A DNA stretch of 64,000 bases from Pseudonocardia endophytica. GTDB lineage: Bacteria; Actinomycetota; Actinomycetes; Mycobacteriales; Pseudonocardiaceae. Below the pieces are notes generated by a model. That model did not search any database, was not told the origin of the DNA, and saw only the letters and a program-made list of their open reading frames with translations. Numbering within the stretch: position 1 is the first letter of the stretch; every line of letters starts with the position of its first letter. A program made the translations under genes and the position numbers. The stretch spans positions 930,001 to 994,000 of the forward strand of contig NZ_SMFZ01000002.1 in the NCBI RefSeq assembly GCF_004339565.1, in the 5' to 3' direction. Shown here in pieces: positions 41,103-47,606 of this stretch.

Positions 41103-41809
41103 ACGCGCCATCAGCCGTCGTGTTCGATGTGGACGGGACGCTGGCCGACACCGAGCGCGACGGGCACCGCGTCGCGTTCAACCGCGCGTTCGCCGAGCAC
41201 GGCGTGGACCTGCACTGGGACGAGGACTACTACGGCCGGCTGCTGACGATCACCGGTGGGCGCCAGCGGATCGCGGCCGACCTGCGCCGCCGCGGCGTCG
41301 CCGGCGAGGAGGCCGACGACGTCGCCGCGCGGGTGCACGCGACGAAGACGCGTCTGTTCGCGGCGCACGCGCGGTCCGGCACGCTGCCGCCGCGGCCAGG
41401 GGTCGCCGCGCTCGTCGAGGACCTGCGGTCCCGCGGGGTCACGATCGCGGTCGCGACGACCGGGCGCCGGGAGTGGGCCGAGCCGCTGATCCGCAACCTG
41501 CTCGGCCCGGAGCCGATCGGCACGGCCGTGTACGGCGACGACGTCGACCGCCTCAAGCCGGACCCACAGGCCTACAAGCTCGCTCTCCGACGCCTGGGGC
41601 TCCCGCCGTGCATGGCGGTCGCCGTCGAGGACTCCGGGCCCGGGCTGAGGGCCGCCCGCGGGGCCGGGCTGGCGACCCTGGTCGTGACGAACGACTACAC
41701 CCGCGACCACGATCTGACCGGCGCGGCGATGGTCCGGGAGTCGTTCGACCGCCCGTCACCGCTCACCGCGGCGTGCCTGGGGTCCCTGCTCTGCCCGGTC
41801 CGCGGCTGA
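41099..41809 (+). CDS. cbbY: CbbY-type HAD phosphatase (xylulose-1,5-bisphosphate phosphatase)
   Basis: HAD-superfamily hydrolase (236 aa) that removes xylulose-1,5-bisphosphate, a misfire product that inhibits RuBisCO. HAD motif I is VFDVDGTLADTE with the nucleophile Asp and acid/base Asp. Motif II is VATTGRREW, with Thr in the Ser/Thr position. The motif III lysine is in DRLKPDPQAY and motif IV is VEDSGPGLRAA. The segment YYGRLLTITGGRQRI is characteristic of CbbY. Coupled to cbbP. Its 3' end overlaps the convergent Nudix gene by 47 bp. Confidence 0.9.
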   Translation: MNAPSAVVFDVDGTLADTERDGHRVAFNRAFAEHGVDLHWDEDYYGRLLTITGGRQRIAADLRRRGVAGEEADDVAARVHATKTRLFAAHARSGTLPPRPGVAALVEDLRSRGVTIAVATTGRREWAEPLIRNLLGPEPIGTAVYGDDVDRLKPDPQAYKLALRRLGLPPCMAVAVEDSGPGLRAARGAGLATLVVTNDYTRDHDLTGAAMVRESFDRPSPLTAACLGSLLCPVRG

Positions 41810-42335
41810 GCTGCAACAGCGCGAAGGCCGCGAGGCTCTGAGCGTCCGGTAGGCCGCCGTCGCGGACCATCGCCTCGAACTCGTCGGCGGTGAACCAGCT
41901 GGTCCGCATGTCCTGCTCGGTGTGCTCGCGGTGCGGCGTGCCCTCGGTGAGGTCGGTGGCCAGGTAGACGTGCCCGCGCTGGCTGGACATGCCGGCCGCG
42001 ACGTCGATCGTGCCGAGGTGCTCCATCCTCCCGGCGGTCAGCCCGGTCTCCTCGGCCAGCTCGCGGACGGCCAGCTCCGCCGGGTCCTGCTCCGCCCGGT
42101 CCGGCGCGGTGCCCATCGGGAACTCCCAGCGCCGGGCACCGAGCGGATACCGGAACTGCTCGACCAGGTGCAACGAGCCGTCGTCGGCCCGCGGGACGAC
42201 GATCGCCACCGTCGGGCGGTCGATCACGGCGTAGATGCCCTCGCTGCCGTCCGGACGGCGGACGGCGTCCTCGCGCACCGAGATCCACGCGTTCGCGTAG
42301 ACCTGCCTGCTGTTGAGCGTCTCCACACCGGCCAC
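41763..42335 (-). CDS. NUDIX hydrolase (ADP-ribose pyrophosphatase-like)
   Basis: A 190-aa Nudix protein, probably hydrolysing ADP-ribose or a related nucleoside diphosphate. The N-terminal ETLNSRQVYANAWISVRED and QFRYPLGARRWEFPMG match the ADP-ribose group. The Nudix box end RELAEETGL is intact, but the first half has two extra residues and Gln where the first Glu is expected. Two GTG starts, 42335 and 42326 (METLNSR), are possible. It is divergent from the WYL regulator. Confidence 0.85.
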   Translation of the reverse strand: MAGVETLNSRQVYANAWISVREDAVRRPDGSEGIYAVIDRPTVAIVVPRADDGSLHLVEQFRYPLGARRWEFPMGTAPDRAEQDPAELAVRELAEETGLTAGRMEHLGTIDVAAGMSSQRGHVYLATDLTEGTPHREHTEQDMRTSWFTADEFEAMVRDGGLPDAQSLAAFALLQLSRGPGRAGTPGTPR

Positions 42336-42368
42336 GATGCCGGTGGCGGACGGGAGGACGATCGCCGG

Positions 42369-43607
42369 GTGCGCGCGTCCCGTCTGGTCACCCTGCTGTT
42401 CGTTCTCCAACGACGGCGCGCGGCGACGGCGGCCGAGCTCGCTGCCGAGCTGGAGGTGTCCGAGCGGACGATCTACCGCGACGTCGCGGCGCTCACCGAC
42501 GCGGGCGTGCCACTCTGGACGGAGCCGGGCCCGTCCGGCGGGATCCGGCTCGTCGACGGCTGGCGGACCCGCCTCGACGGTCTGACCGCGCCCGAGGCCG
42601 CGGCCCTGCTCGGTGTCGCCGCTCCACAGGTGCTGTCCGACCTGGGGATGAGTGCGGCACTCGCCGGTGCGCAGGCGAAGCTGCTCGCGACGATGCCGGA
42701 GGGCATGCGTGCGCAGGCGGCACTCGTGGCGGAGCGCGTGTACGTCGACGCACCGGGGTGGTTCCACACGCCGCGCTCGGTCACGTCGCTCGGGACGGTC
42801 GCCGAGGCGGTGTGGGCCCAGGCGGTTCTCACCGTGCGCTACCGGCGCGGCTTCGGCGACCGCGCCGAGACGGTGGAGCGCACGCTCGAGCCACTGGGGC
42901 TCGTCGTGAAGGCGGGGGTCTGGTACCTCGTCGCCGCCGTCGTGGAGCCCGACGACGGGTCCGGGACCGAGCCCGTGACCGGGCCCGAGGCCGGCCCGGA
43001 TACGGCATCCCCCGGTGGGCCGTCGGCCGAGCCCGCGGCCGGTGGTGTGTCGGCCGAGGGGGTGCCGCCCGCGTCGCCAGTGCCGTCGGTGCGGCCCGCG
43101 TCGCCCGCGTCGCCCGTGCGGCCCGTGCGGCCCGTGCGGCCCGTGCCGCCGGTGCGGTCCGCGTCGCCCGCGGAAACGAACTCCGATCTCGCCGCCACGC
43201 CGACCGCGATCCGGACCTACCGGCTGGACCGCGTGACGTCCGCAGCCCCGACCGGCGCGACGTTCACCCGGCCCGACGGCTTCGACCTCGCCGCGCACTG
43301 GGCGGCATCGGCCCGGCGCTTCGAGAGCTCGCTGCTCCGCGCGACGGCACGCCTGCGCCTGTCCCCGCGCGGTCTGCGCATGCTGCCGACGGTGACCGAC
43401 ACCGAGGCGGCGCACCGCGCGATCGCCGCGGCCGACGTCGCCGACCAGGACGGCTGGACCCCGGTGACGCTGCAGCACGAGGGCGAGCGGGTGATCGCCG
43501 GCCAGCTTCTCGGCCTGGGCCCAGAGGTGGAGGTGCTCGAACCGTCGTCGGTGCGCTCCGCCCTCGCCGACCTGGCCCGCCGCACGGCCGAGCTGAACGG
43601 GCCGTGA
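42369..43607 (+). CDS. HTH/WYL-domain transcriptional regulator with Pro-rich linker
   Basis: A 412-aa regulator. The N-terminal DeoR-like helix-turn-helix reads ATAAELAAELEVSERTIYRD. The WYL domain spans about residues 130-200 (VLTVRYRRGFGDRAETVERT; PLGLVVKAGVWYLVAAV). It is interrupted by a low-complexity segment (about 200-275) of Val/Arg/Pro/Ala/Ser repeats before the domain continues at IRTYRLDRVTSA. A WCX-like C-terminal region follows. WYL proteins sense nucleic acid or nucleotide ligands. The start is a GTG with GACGAT 6 bp upstream. Confidence 0.85.
   Translation: MRASRLVTLLFVLQRRRAATAAELAAELEVSERTIYRDVAALTDAGVPLWTEPGPSGGIRLVDGWRTRLDGLTAPEAAALLGVAAPQVLSDLGMSAALAGAQAKLLATMPEGMRAQAALVAERVYVDAPGWFHTPRSVTSLGTVAEAVWAQAVLTVRYRRGFGDRAETVERTLEPLGLVVKAGVWYLVAAVVEPDDGSGTEPVTGPEAGPDTASPGGPSAEPAAGGVSAEGVPPASPVPSVRPASPASPVRPVRPVRPVPPVRSASPAETNSDLAATPTAIRTYRLDRVTSAAPTGATFTRPDGFDLAAHWAASARRFESSLLRATARLRLSPRGLRMLPTVTDTEAAHRAIAAADVADQDGWTPVTLQHEGERVIAGQLLGLGPEVEVLEPSSVRSALADLARRTAELNGP
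43089..43169 (+). repeat. 9-bp coding minisatellite in the WYL regulator
   Basis: Nine in-frame 9-bp units of GTGCGGCCC or GCGTCGCCC type encode Val-Arg-Pro and Ala-Ser-Pro triplets in the interdomain linker. Confidence 0.7.
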
Positions 43608-43677
43608 GCCGGCCGGGCCGACGTTCGTCGGGCCGGCAACCCGTCCGTCGTTGCCGTATCCGCCCCGCCGTCACCCT

Positions 43678-43743
43678 TGATCGGCGATTCGGCGCGGATG
43701 GCGGCCGTCAGTGGCTTCGATCCGCACCCGACTGGCGATCACG
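43678..43743. repeat. 68-bp palindromic element, diverged copy 3
   Basis: Begins TGATCGGCGA, has GGATGGCGGCCG in the middle and ends GGCGATCACG. It has the same layout as copies 1 and 2, with a decayed inner hairpin. It lies in the 335-bp gap between the WYL gene and nucS, which otherwise holds only copy 2 and the nucS promoter. Confidence 0.5.
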
Positions 43744-43810
43744 GCGGCCCCGGGTGCCGGGTGGTCGACTACAGGCGTCGCCGTGGGGTCGGCCGTGCAG
43801 CCCGGGCTAT

Positions 43811-43878
43811 ACGTGATCGGCTCGAGCGGAGGAATCCGGCCACCAGCGGCCGGCATCCTCCTGATGCGCCGATCACGC
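43811..43878. repeat. 68-bp palindromic element, copy 2
   Basis: Outer arms CGTGATCGGC / GCCGATCACG with inner CCGGCC-ACCAGC-GGCCGG. The reverse complement matches copy 1 at 33956-34023 over most of its length, including the central GGATGCCGGCCGCTGGTGG. Inverted orientation relative to copy 1. Confidence 0.8.
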
Positions 43879-43929
43879 TGGCGAAGCAGCGAGTAGCGGG
43901 GTGCGGTCCGCGGTGACGAGCGGCGGGCC

Positions 43930-43935
43930 TACCCT
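43930..43935 (+). promoter_or_regulatory. -10 hexamer for nucS
   Basis: TACCCT, 7 bp before the GTG at 43943; selects that start over upstream in-frame codons. Confidence 0.55.
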
Positions 43936-43942
43936 CGTCCGG

Positions 43943-44602
43943 GTGCGTCTCGTCATCGCGCGGTGCCAGGTGGACTACGTCGGTCGCCTGACCGCCCATC
44001 TCCCGATGGCTCCGCGGTTGTTGCTGGTCAAGGCGGACGGGTCGGTGAGCATCCACGCCGACGACCGGGCCTACAAACCGCTGAACTGGATGACGCCGCC
44101 GTGCTGGCTCACCGAGGACGCCGGTGTGTGGACGGTCAAGAACAAGGCCGACGAGTCGTTGGTGATCACCATCGACGAGGTGCTGCACGACTCGTCGCAC
44201 GACCTCGGCGTCGACCCCGGCCTGGTCAAGGACGGCGTCGAGGCGCATCTGCAGGAGCTGCTGGCCGCGCACCCGGACACGCTCGGCGAGGGCTACACGC
44301 TGGTGCGCCGCGAGTACATGACGGCGATCGGCCCGGTCGACCTGCTCTGTCGCGACGCCGACGGAGCCCACGTCGCGATCGAGGTGAAGCGCCGGGGCGA
44401 GATCGACGGCGTCGAGCAGCTCACGCGGTACCTGGAGCTCATGAACCGCGACCCGCTGCTCGCGCCGGTGGCCGGCGTCTTCGCGGCGCAGCAGATCAAG
44501 CCACAGGCCCGGACGCTGGCCGTGGATCGCGGCATCCGCTGCGCCGTCGTCGACTACGACGCCCTGCGTGGCATGACCAGCGACGACCTCCGCCTGTTCT
44601 GA
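43943..44602 (+). CDS. nucS: Mismatch-specific endonuclease NucS/EndoMS
   Basis: A 219-aa nuclease that cuts both strands at mismatches. It is the core of the MutS/MutL-independent mismatch repair of actinobacteria. The N-terminal dimerisation domain reads VRLVIARCQVDYVGRLTAHL and ADDRAYKPLNWM. The PD-(D/E)XK nuclease core is in the C-terminal half (GPVDLLCRDADG; VAIEVKRRGEIDGVEQLTRY). The C-terminus SDDLRLF is a likely beta-clamp-binding tail. Length matches the family (about 220-226 aa). Confidence 0.96.
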   Translation: MRLVIARCQVDYVGRLTAHLPMAPRLLLVKADGSVSIHADDRAYKPLNWMTPPCWLTEDAGVWTVKNKADESLVITIDEVLHDSSHDLGVDPGLVKDGVEAHLQELLAAHPDTLGEGYTLVRREYMTAIGPVDLLCRDADGAHVAIEVKRRGEIDGVEQLTRYLELMNRDPLLAPVAGVFAAQQIKPQARTLAVDRGIRCAVVDYDALRGMTSDDLRLF

Positions 44603-44658
44603 CCGATCACCCTGAATTCCGGGGAGCCTTTCCGGGCGGTCGATCGCCTACGCGAACG

Positions 44659-44904
44659 TCAGGCCTCGGAGTGGGTTCTCAACGCATCCCGCGAGAACTG
44701 TCCGTCGAGAACACCCGCAACGAAGGCGTCCCATTCCTCCGGTGTGAATCGGAGTAGGGGGGAGTTGTCGTCCTTGGAGTCGCGCAGGGCGATCTCGTCG
44801 CCGGGAAGCGCGGCGACCTCGACACAGCTACCCGCTGCGCAGAACGAGGATCGACGGAAGTGGACGGCCGGCATGGCGCCGTCGTCGAGGGGAGCGGCGG
44901 ACAT
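44659..44904 (-). CDS. DUF397 protein
   Basis: An 81-aa acidic protein with the DUF397 signature (FRRSSFCAAGSCVEVA; IALRDSKD; FTPEEWDAFVAGVLDG). In actinobacteria such proteins are encoded next to XRE/DUF5753 regulators and form toxin-antitoxin-like or developmental switch pairs. Here the XRE gene is 58 bp upstream on the same strand. Confidence 0.88.
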   Translation of the reverse strand: MSAAPLDDGAMPAVHFRRSSFCAAGSCVEVAALPGDEIALRDSKDDNSPLLRFTPEEWDAFVAGVLDGQFSRDALRTHSEA

Positions 44905-44962
44905 GGGCTGGTCGTTGCCTTCCGGTCGGGCGGATCACCTTCCAACTGCAACGACCGTCGTC

Positions 44963-45844
44963 CTACGGGGTGACGGCTGATCGGAGCAGTGCTCTGCTCT
45001 GATCCGGGTCAAGGCAACGACCGCGCAGGCGGCTGAACATATCGGACAGCTGGCGAATGTCGTCGGGGGACTCGTACCAGAACGTGCCTGCAGCATCCTC
45101 GACGTAGGCGACCGTCGGGTCAAGATCGGGCTCGCGTGGTGTGAACAGCGTGAACGCGCTCATCGCCCAGTCCGGGGTTCCGGCGGTGAAGGGCAGTACG
45201 CGGACGTCCACGTCGTCTCGGCCGGCGGCAGCGAGCTCGTCGAGCAGATCGGCGAGCCACTGCATCTCGTCTCTGTGGATCTGTGGGGACCCGACCTGTC
45301 GGCGTACCGCTGCCTCGTCGATGACGGTGACGAGGCGGAGCGGGCTGTCGGCGTCGAGCAGCTCTCGTTGCCGGACCTGTCGAAGTTCTGCGAAGCGTCG
45401 GATCTCGTCATCGGAATGATCGGGGTAGAGGTCGCGTACATGCGCGAGGTTGTATGCTGAATTCTGCAACAGGGCCGGCAGTACCGGTGTGCAGTAGATC
45501 CGGACGAGTGTCGACTCCGTTTCGACGGCCATCATCCTGGCCACATCGTCTTCGACGACGTCGGCGTCGGATTCCCACCACCCGGCGGCTTTCGTGCCGT
45601 CCGCCCACGTGTCGAACTCCTTGCGGCGACGAGCATTCGTCACGCCGTAGAGGTCCAGGAGTGCTCGGACCTCCAGCTTCTTCGCGGGGCCCAGCCCGTT
45701 CTCCAGGCGGGAGATCTTTGCCGTCGAACATTCCAGCTCTCGGGCCGCCGCCTCGATGCGGATGTTCGCGTCCTCGCGCAGGTTCCGGAGCGCGTGCCCG
45801 AGTCGTCGTCGGACCACGGTCGAGCCCGAACTGCGGGACGGCAC
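44963..45844 (-). CDS. XRE-family regulator with DUF5753 domain (Scr1/WhiJ-like)
   Basis: A 293-aa protein. The N-terminal HTH (LGHALRNLREDANIRIEAAA; ELECSTAKISRLENG) is followed by a DUF5753 domain (MAVETESTLVRIYCTPVLPALLQ; AAVRRQVGSP; FTLFTPREPDLDPTVAYVED). It pairs with the downstream DUF397 gene. Such pairs act as gene-specific repressor and antagonist modules. The GTG start has GGAG with 7-nt spacing. The upstream interval is AT-rich (a run of six A at 45879-45884). Confidence 0.9.
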   Translation of the reverse strand: MPSRSSGSTVVRRRLGHALRNLREDANIRIEAAARELECSTAKISRLENGLGPAKKLEVRALLDLYGVTNARRRKEFDTWADGTKAAGWWESDADVVEDDVARMMAVETESTLVRIYCTPVLPALLQNSAYNLAHVRDLYPDHSDDEIRRFAELRQVRQRELLDADSPLRLVTVIDEAAVRRQVGSPQIHRDEMQWLADLLDELAAAGRDDVDVRVLPFTAGTPDWAMSAFTLFTPREPDLDPTVAYVEDAAGTFWYESPDDIRQLSDMFSRLRGRCLDPDQSRALLRSAVTP

Positions 45845-45972
45845 GTTGGCGCTCCACGGTCACAATCGCTGATGCAACAAAAAAGATCTTCAGGTACATC
45901 GTGGAACGTGCGTTACGATGCTTGCGGAGACACTAGCCGGGCGGTGGCCGATCGGGCACCGAGGGGGCCGGG

Positions 45973-46323
45973 GTGTCGCTGCAGTTCCTGGGAGGGCGCA
46001 TGGACCGGGACGTCAGGACGATGCACGGCGGGGCGGTGGGTCTCGTTTCGGCGATCGAGGCGGTGGTCGGCGTGCTGGCCGACATGCGTCCGCTCCGCCG
46101 CGAGCGCGACCGCCTGATGGGCCGCTGGACGGCCGGCGTGGCCGACGCCGAGGATCTGCGCGAGTACCAGATGGCCCGGCTGCGGCTGATGATGCTGGAC
46201 TCGGCCAACCGCGGGGTCCGGCAGCCGCTACGCACGACCGAGGTCCTGGAGGCCCGCGAGCGGCTCGCGTTCCACGCCATGGTGGACCGCACCGACCCGT
46301 TCCCGGAGCCGCAGCCGTCCTGA
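45973..46323 (+). CDS. Hypothetical protein
   Basis: A 116-aa protein not recognised. It is predicted to be largely helical and charged, with a central Arg/Met-rich helix (RDRLMGRWTAGVADAEDLRE; MARLRLMMLDSANRG). No signal or membrane segment. A GTG start, preceded by GGGGCCGGG. The upstream interval, shared with the divergent XRE gene, is unusually AT-rich and contains TACGAT at 45914-45919. Coding potential rests on third-position GC and the lack of a better frame. Confidence 0.55.
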   Translation: MSLQFLGGRMDRDVRTMHGGAVGLVSAIEAVVGVLADMRPLRRERDRLMGRWTAGVADAEDLREYQMARLRLMMLDSANRGVRQPLRTTEVLEARERLAFHAMVDRTDPFPEPQPS

Positions 46324-46353
46324 CGGGGTCCCGGCCCGGTCGGCGTTTCGGCC

Positions 46354-46389
46354 TTGCCAAGCGTTGATAGACGCGTATTCTGTTTACAG
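46354..46389 (+). promoter_or_regulatory. Promoter with overlapping CTGTTTACAG operator-like repeat
   Basis: TTGCCA (46354-46359), 16 bp, then TATTCT (46376-46381) form a vegetative-type promoter. The 10-bp inverted repeat CTGTTTACAG (46380-46389) overlaps its -10/start region. The same motif (CTGTATACAG) occurs at 47482-47491. Confidence 0.6.
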
Positions 46390-46492
46390 ACTAGGCGGCC
46401 CGCAGGGCGGCCGTCTCAGTGGGACACCGCGTCGCCCGTCGTGGTGCCGCCCGCGGCGCACGGTGAGCGACGTGAAGGAAGAGGTTGGACGC

Positions 46493-46756
46493 ATGCCCAA
46501 GGACACGTCCCCGGTCTGCTTCCGGCTGACTCCCGAGGACCGTCAGCTCGTCGAGATGGTGGCGGCGTACATGGACCAGTCCGTGTCCACGTTCCTGCGC
46601 ACCGTCGTCGTCGGCACGGCGTCGCGCATCGTCGCCGAGCACGGGGGCGAGAAGATCGTGCAGGAGCTGCACGAGCGCAACGAGCGGATGGGCGAGGAGC
46701 AGCGCCGGGCGTTCGAGGAGACGGCGCGGCGCATCGCGGCGTCCGCGCGCGACTGA
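46493..46756 (+). CDS. Small ribbon-helix-helix-like (DUF1778-like) protein
   Basis: An 87-aa protein with an N-terminal strand-helix-helix pattern (VCFRLTPEDRQLVEMVAAYM, then SVSTFLRTVVVGTASRIV) like DNA-binding RHH antitoxins, followed by a charged helix (QELHERNERMGEEQRRAF). No toxin gene is evident next to it. GGAAGAGG precedes the ATG; a GTG at 46472 is an alternative. It may autoregulate through the CTGTTTACAG repeat in its promoter. Confidence 0.65.
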   Translation: MPKDTSPVCFRLTPEDRQLVEMVAAYMDQSVSTFLRTVVVGTASRIVAEHGGEKIVQELHERNERMGEEQRRAFEETARRIAASARD

Positions 46757-46790
46757 GCGAGGCGCGTGACCGAGCGGCGCGCGGGCGGTC

Positions 46791-47168
46791 TCACTCGCCT
46801 GTCGTGTAGATGCGGTCCAGCTCCATCGCGAGCCCCTGCAGGTGGAGCCACGCGTCGCCCAGGCGCCGGAGCTCGTCGGAGTCGGAGCGCTGTCTCCGGG
46901 TGATGGCGCGCACCACCATGTCCAGTGTGGAGACCAGGACGATCACGGAGTCCTGGTCGTAGTCGTCGTGCCTGCTCCCCATCGTGTAGAGGCGCTGAGC
47001 GCAGAGCTTTCCCTGCAGCGTCAGATGGAGGCCGTCGGTGTCCGGGGTCAGCGCGTCGCAACTGCTGAGGTCGAGAGACTCCGGCGGGCCGGCCGGTCCG
47101 AGCTCGTCGAGCGCCCGGAACAGGGCGTCGGCGACCCGGCGGAGTTCGCCGGAGCCGTCTCGAGGCAT
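46791..47168 (-). CDS. Hypothetical protein
   Basis: A 125-aa cytoplasmic protein, not recognised. It is mostly helical and acidic, with LRRVADALFRALDELG at the start, an SCDALTPDTDG loop and a C-terminal helix LGDAWLHLQGLAMELDRIY. It is convergent with the RHH-like gene. No family motif or membrane segment is seen. Confidence 0.55.
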   Translation of the reverse strand: MPRDGSGELRRVADALFRALDELGPAGPPESLDLSSCDALTPDTDGLHLTLQGKLCAQRLYTMGSRHDDYDQDSVIVLVSTLDMVVRAITRRQRSDSDELRRLGDAWLHLQGLAMELDRIYTTGE

Positions 47169-47282
47169 GCGGACGGGGGCCCTTCAGTTGTCGGCGCTGG
47201 ACACCCCAGTATGGGCCCCGAAAACGCAAAAGTCTGCCCGGCGGATGTCCGGACAGACGCTGTGAGGCGGTGGTCGTGCGGG

Positions 47283-47459
47283 CTAGCCGGTGGTTCCCTC
47301 CAGCTCGTCGAGCAGTCGCGCGCGCTCCGCGTTGGCGCGGCGGGCGGCGGCGATCCGCCGCCACGCGTCCTCCTGGGCGCGCCGGTCGAGGGCGCGTCCG
47401 ATGAGTGCTCCGAGGGCCGCCAGGATCCCGAGCCCGCCGATGGCGATTCCGATGGTCAT
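47283..47459 (-). CDS. Small single-span membrane protein (58 aa)
   Basis: Reads MTIGIAIGGLGILAALGALI, a transmembrane helix, then a basic helical tail (RALDRRAQEDAWRRIAAARR; ERARLLDELEG). GAGGAGG (47467-47473) lies 7 nt before the ATG, the best ribosome-binding site in this interval. A GTG at 47462 is also possible. The CTGTATACAG repeat is just upstream at 47482-47491. Function is unknown. Confidence 0.6.
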   Translation of the reverse strand: MTIGIAIGGLGILAALGALIGRALDRRAQEDAWRRIAAARRANAERARLLDELEGTTG

Positions 47460-47481
47460 CACGTCCGACCTCCTCGTCTAC

Positions 47482-47491
47482 CTGTATACAG
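47482..47491. promoter_or_regulatory. CTGTATACAG inverted repeat upstream of the 58-aa gene
   Basis: Perfect 10-bp palindrome in an AT-rich stretch (47480-47512) that also holds TTGTATTACAG and, on the minus strand, GTGTATTCTCTGTAATAC. The GTATTCT element is shared with the promoter at 46375-46381. Confidence 0.55.
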
Positions 47492-47594
47492 TTTGTATTA
47501 CAGAGAATACACGGACCCGTCCGGCCCGCAAGAGACTTCGGTGACGAGGCCCGCGCGGGCCTCGATCGGCCCCGCCGGACGGCCACGAACGGCC

Positions 47595-47600
47595 TAGGCT
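47595..47600 (+). promoter_or_regulatory. -10 hexamer for the aldehyde dehydrogenase gene
   Basis: TAGGCT, 6 bp before the GTG at 47607. Confidence 0.55.
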
Positions 47601-47606
47601 GACCGC

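Noticed and set aside
44659..47512. Small-gene block considered as a prophage or integrated plasmid
   Set aside because: No integrase, relaxase, capsid or replication gene is seen, and nearby genes have normal composition. Only the two promoter regions are AT-rich.
46842..47597. 251-residue plus-strand frame across the small-gene block
   Set aside because: Runs through two minus-strand frames and the AT-rich promoter. Composition is irregular and no ribosome-binding site is present.
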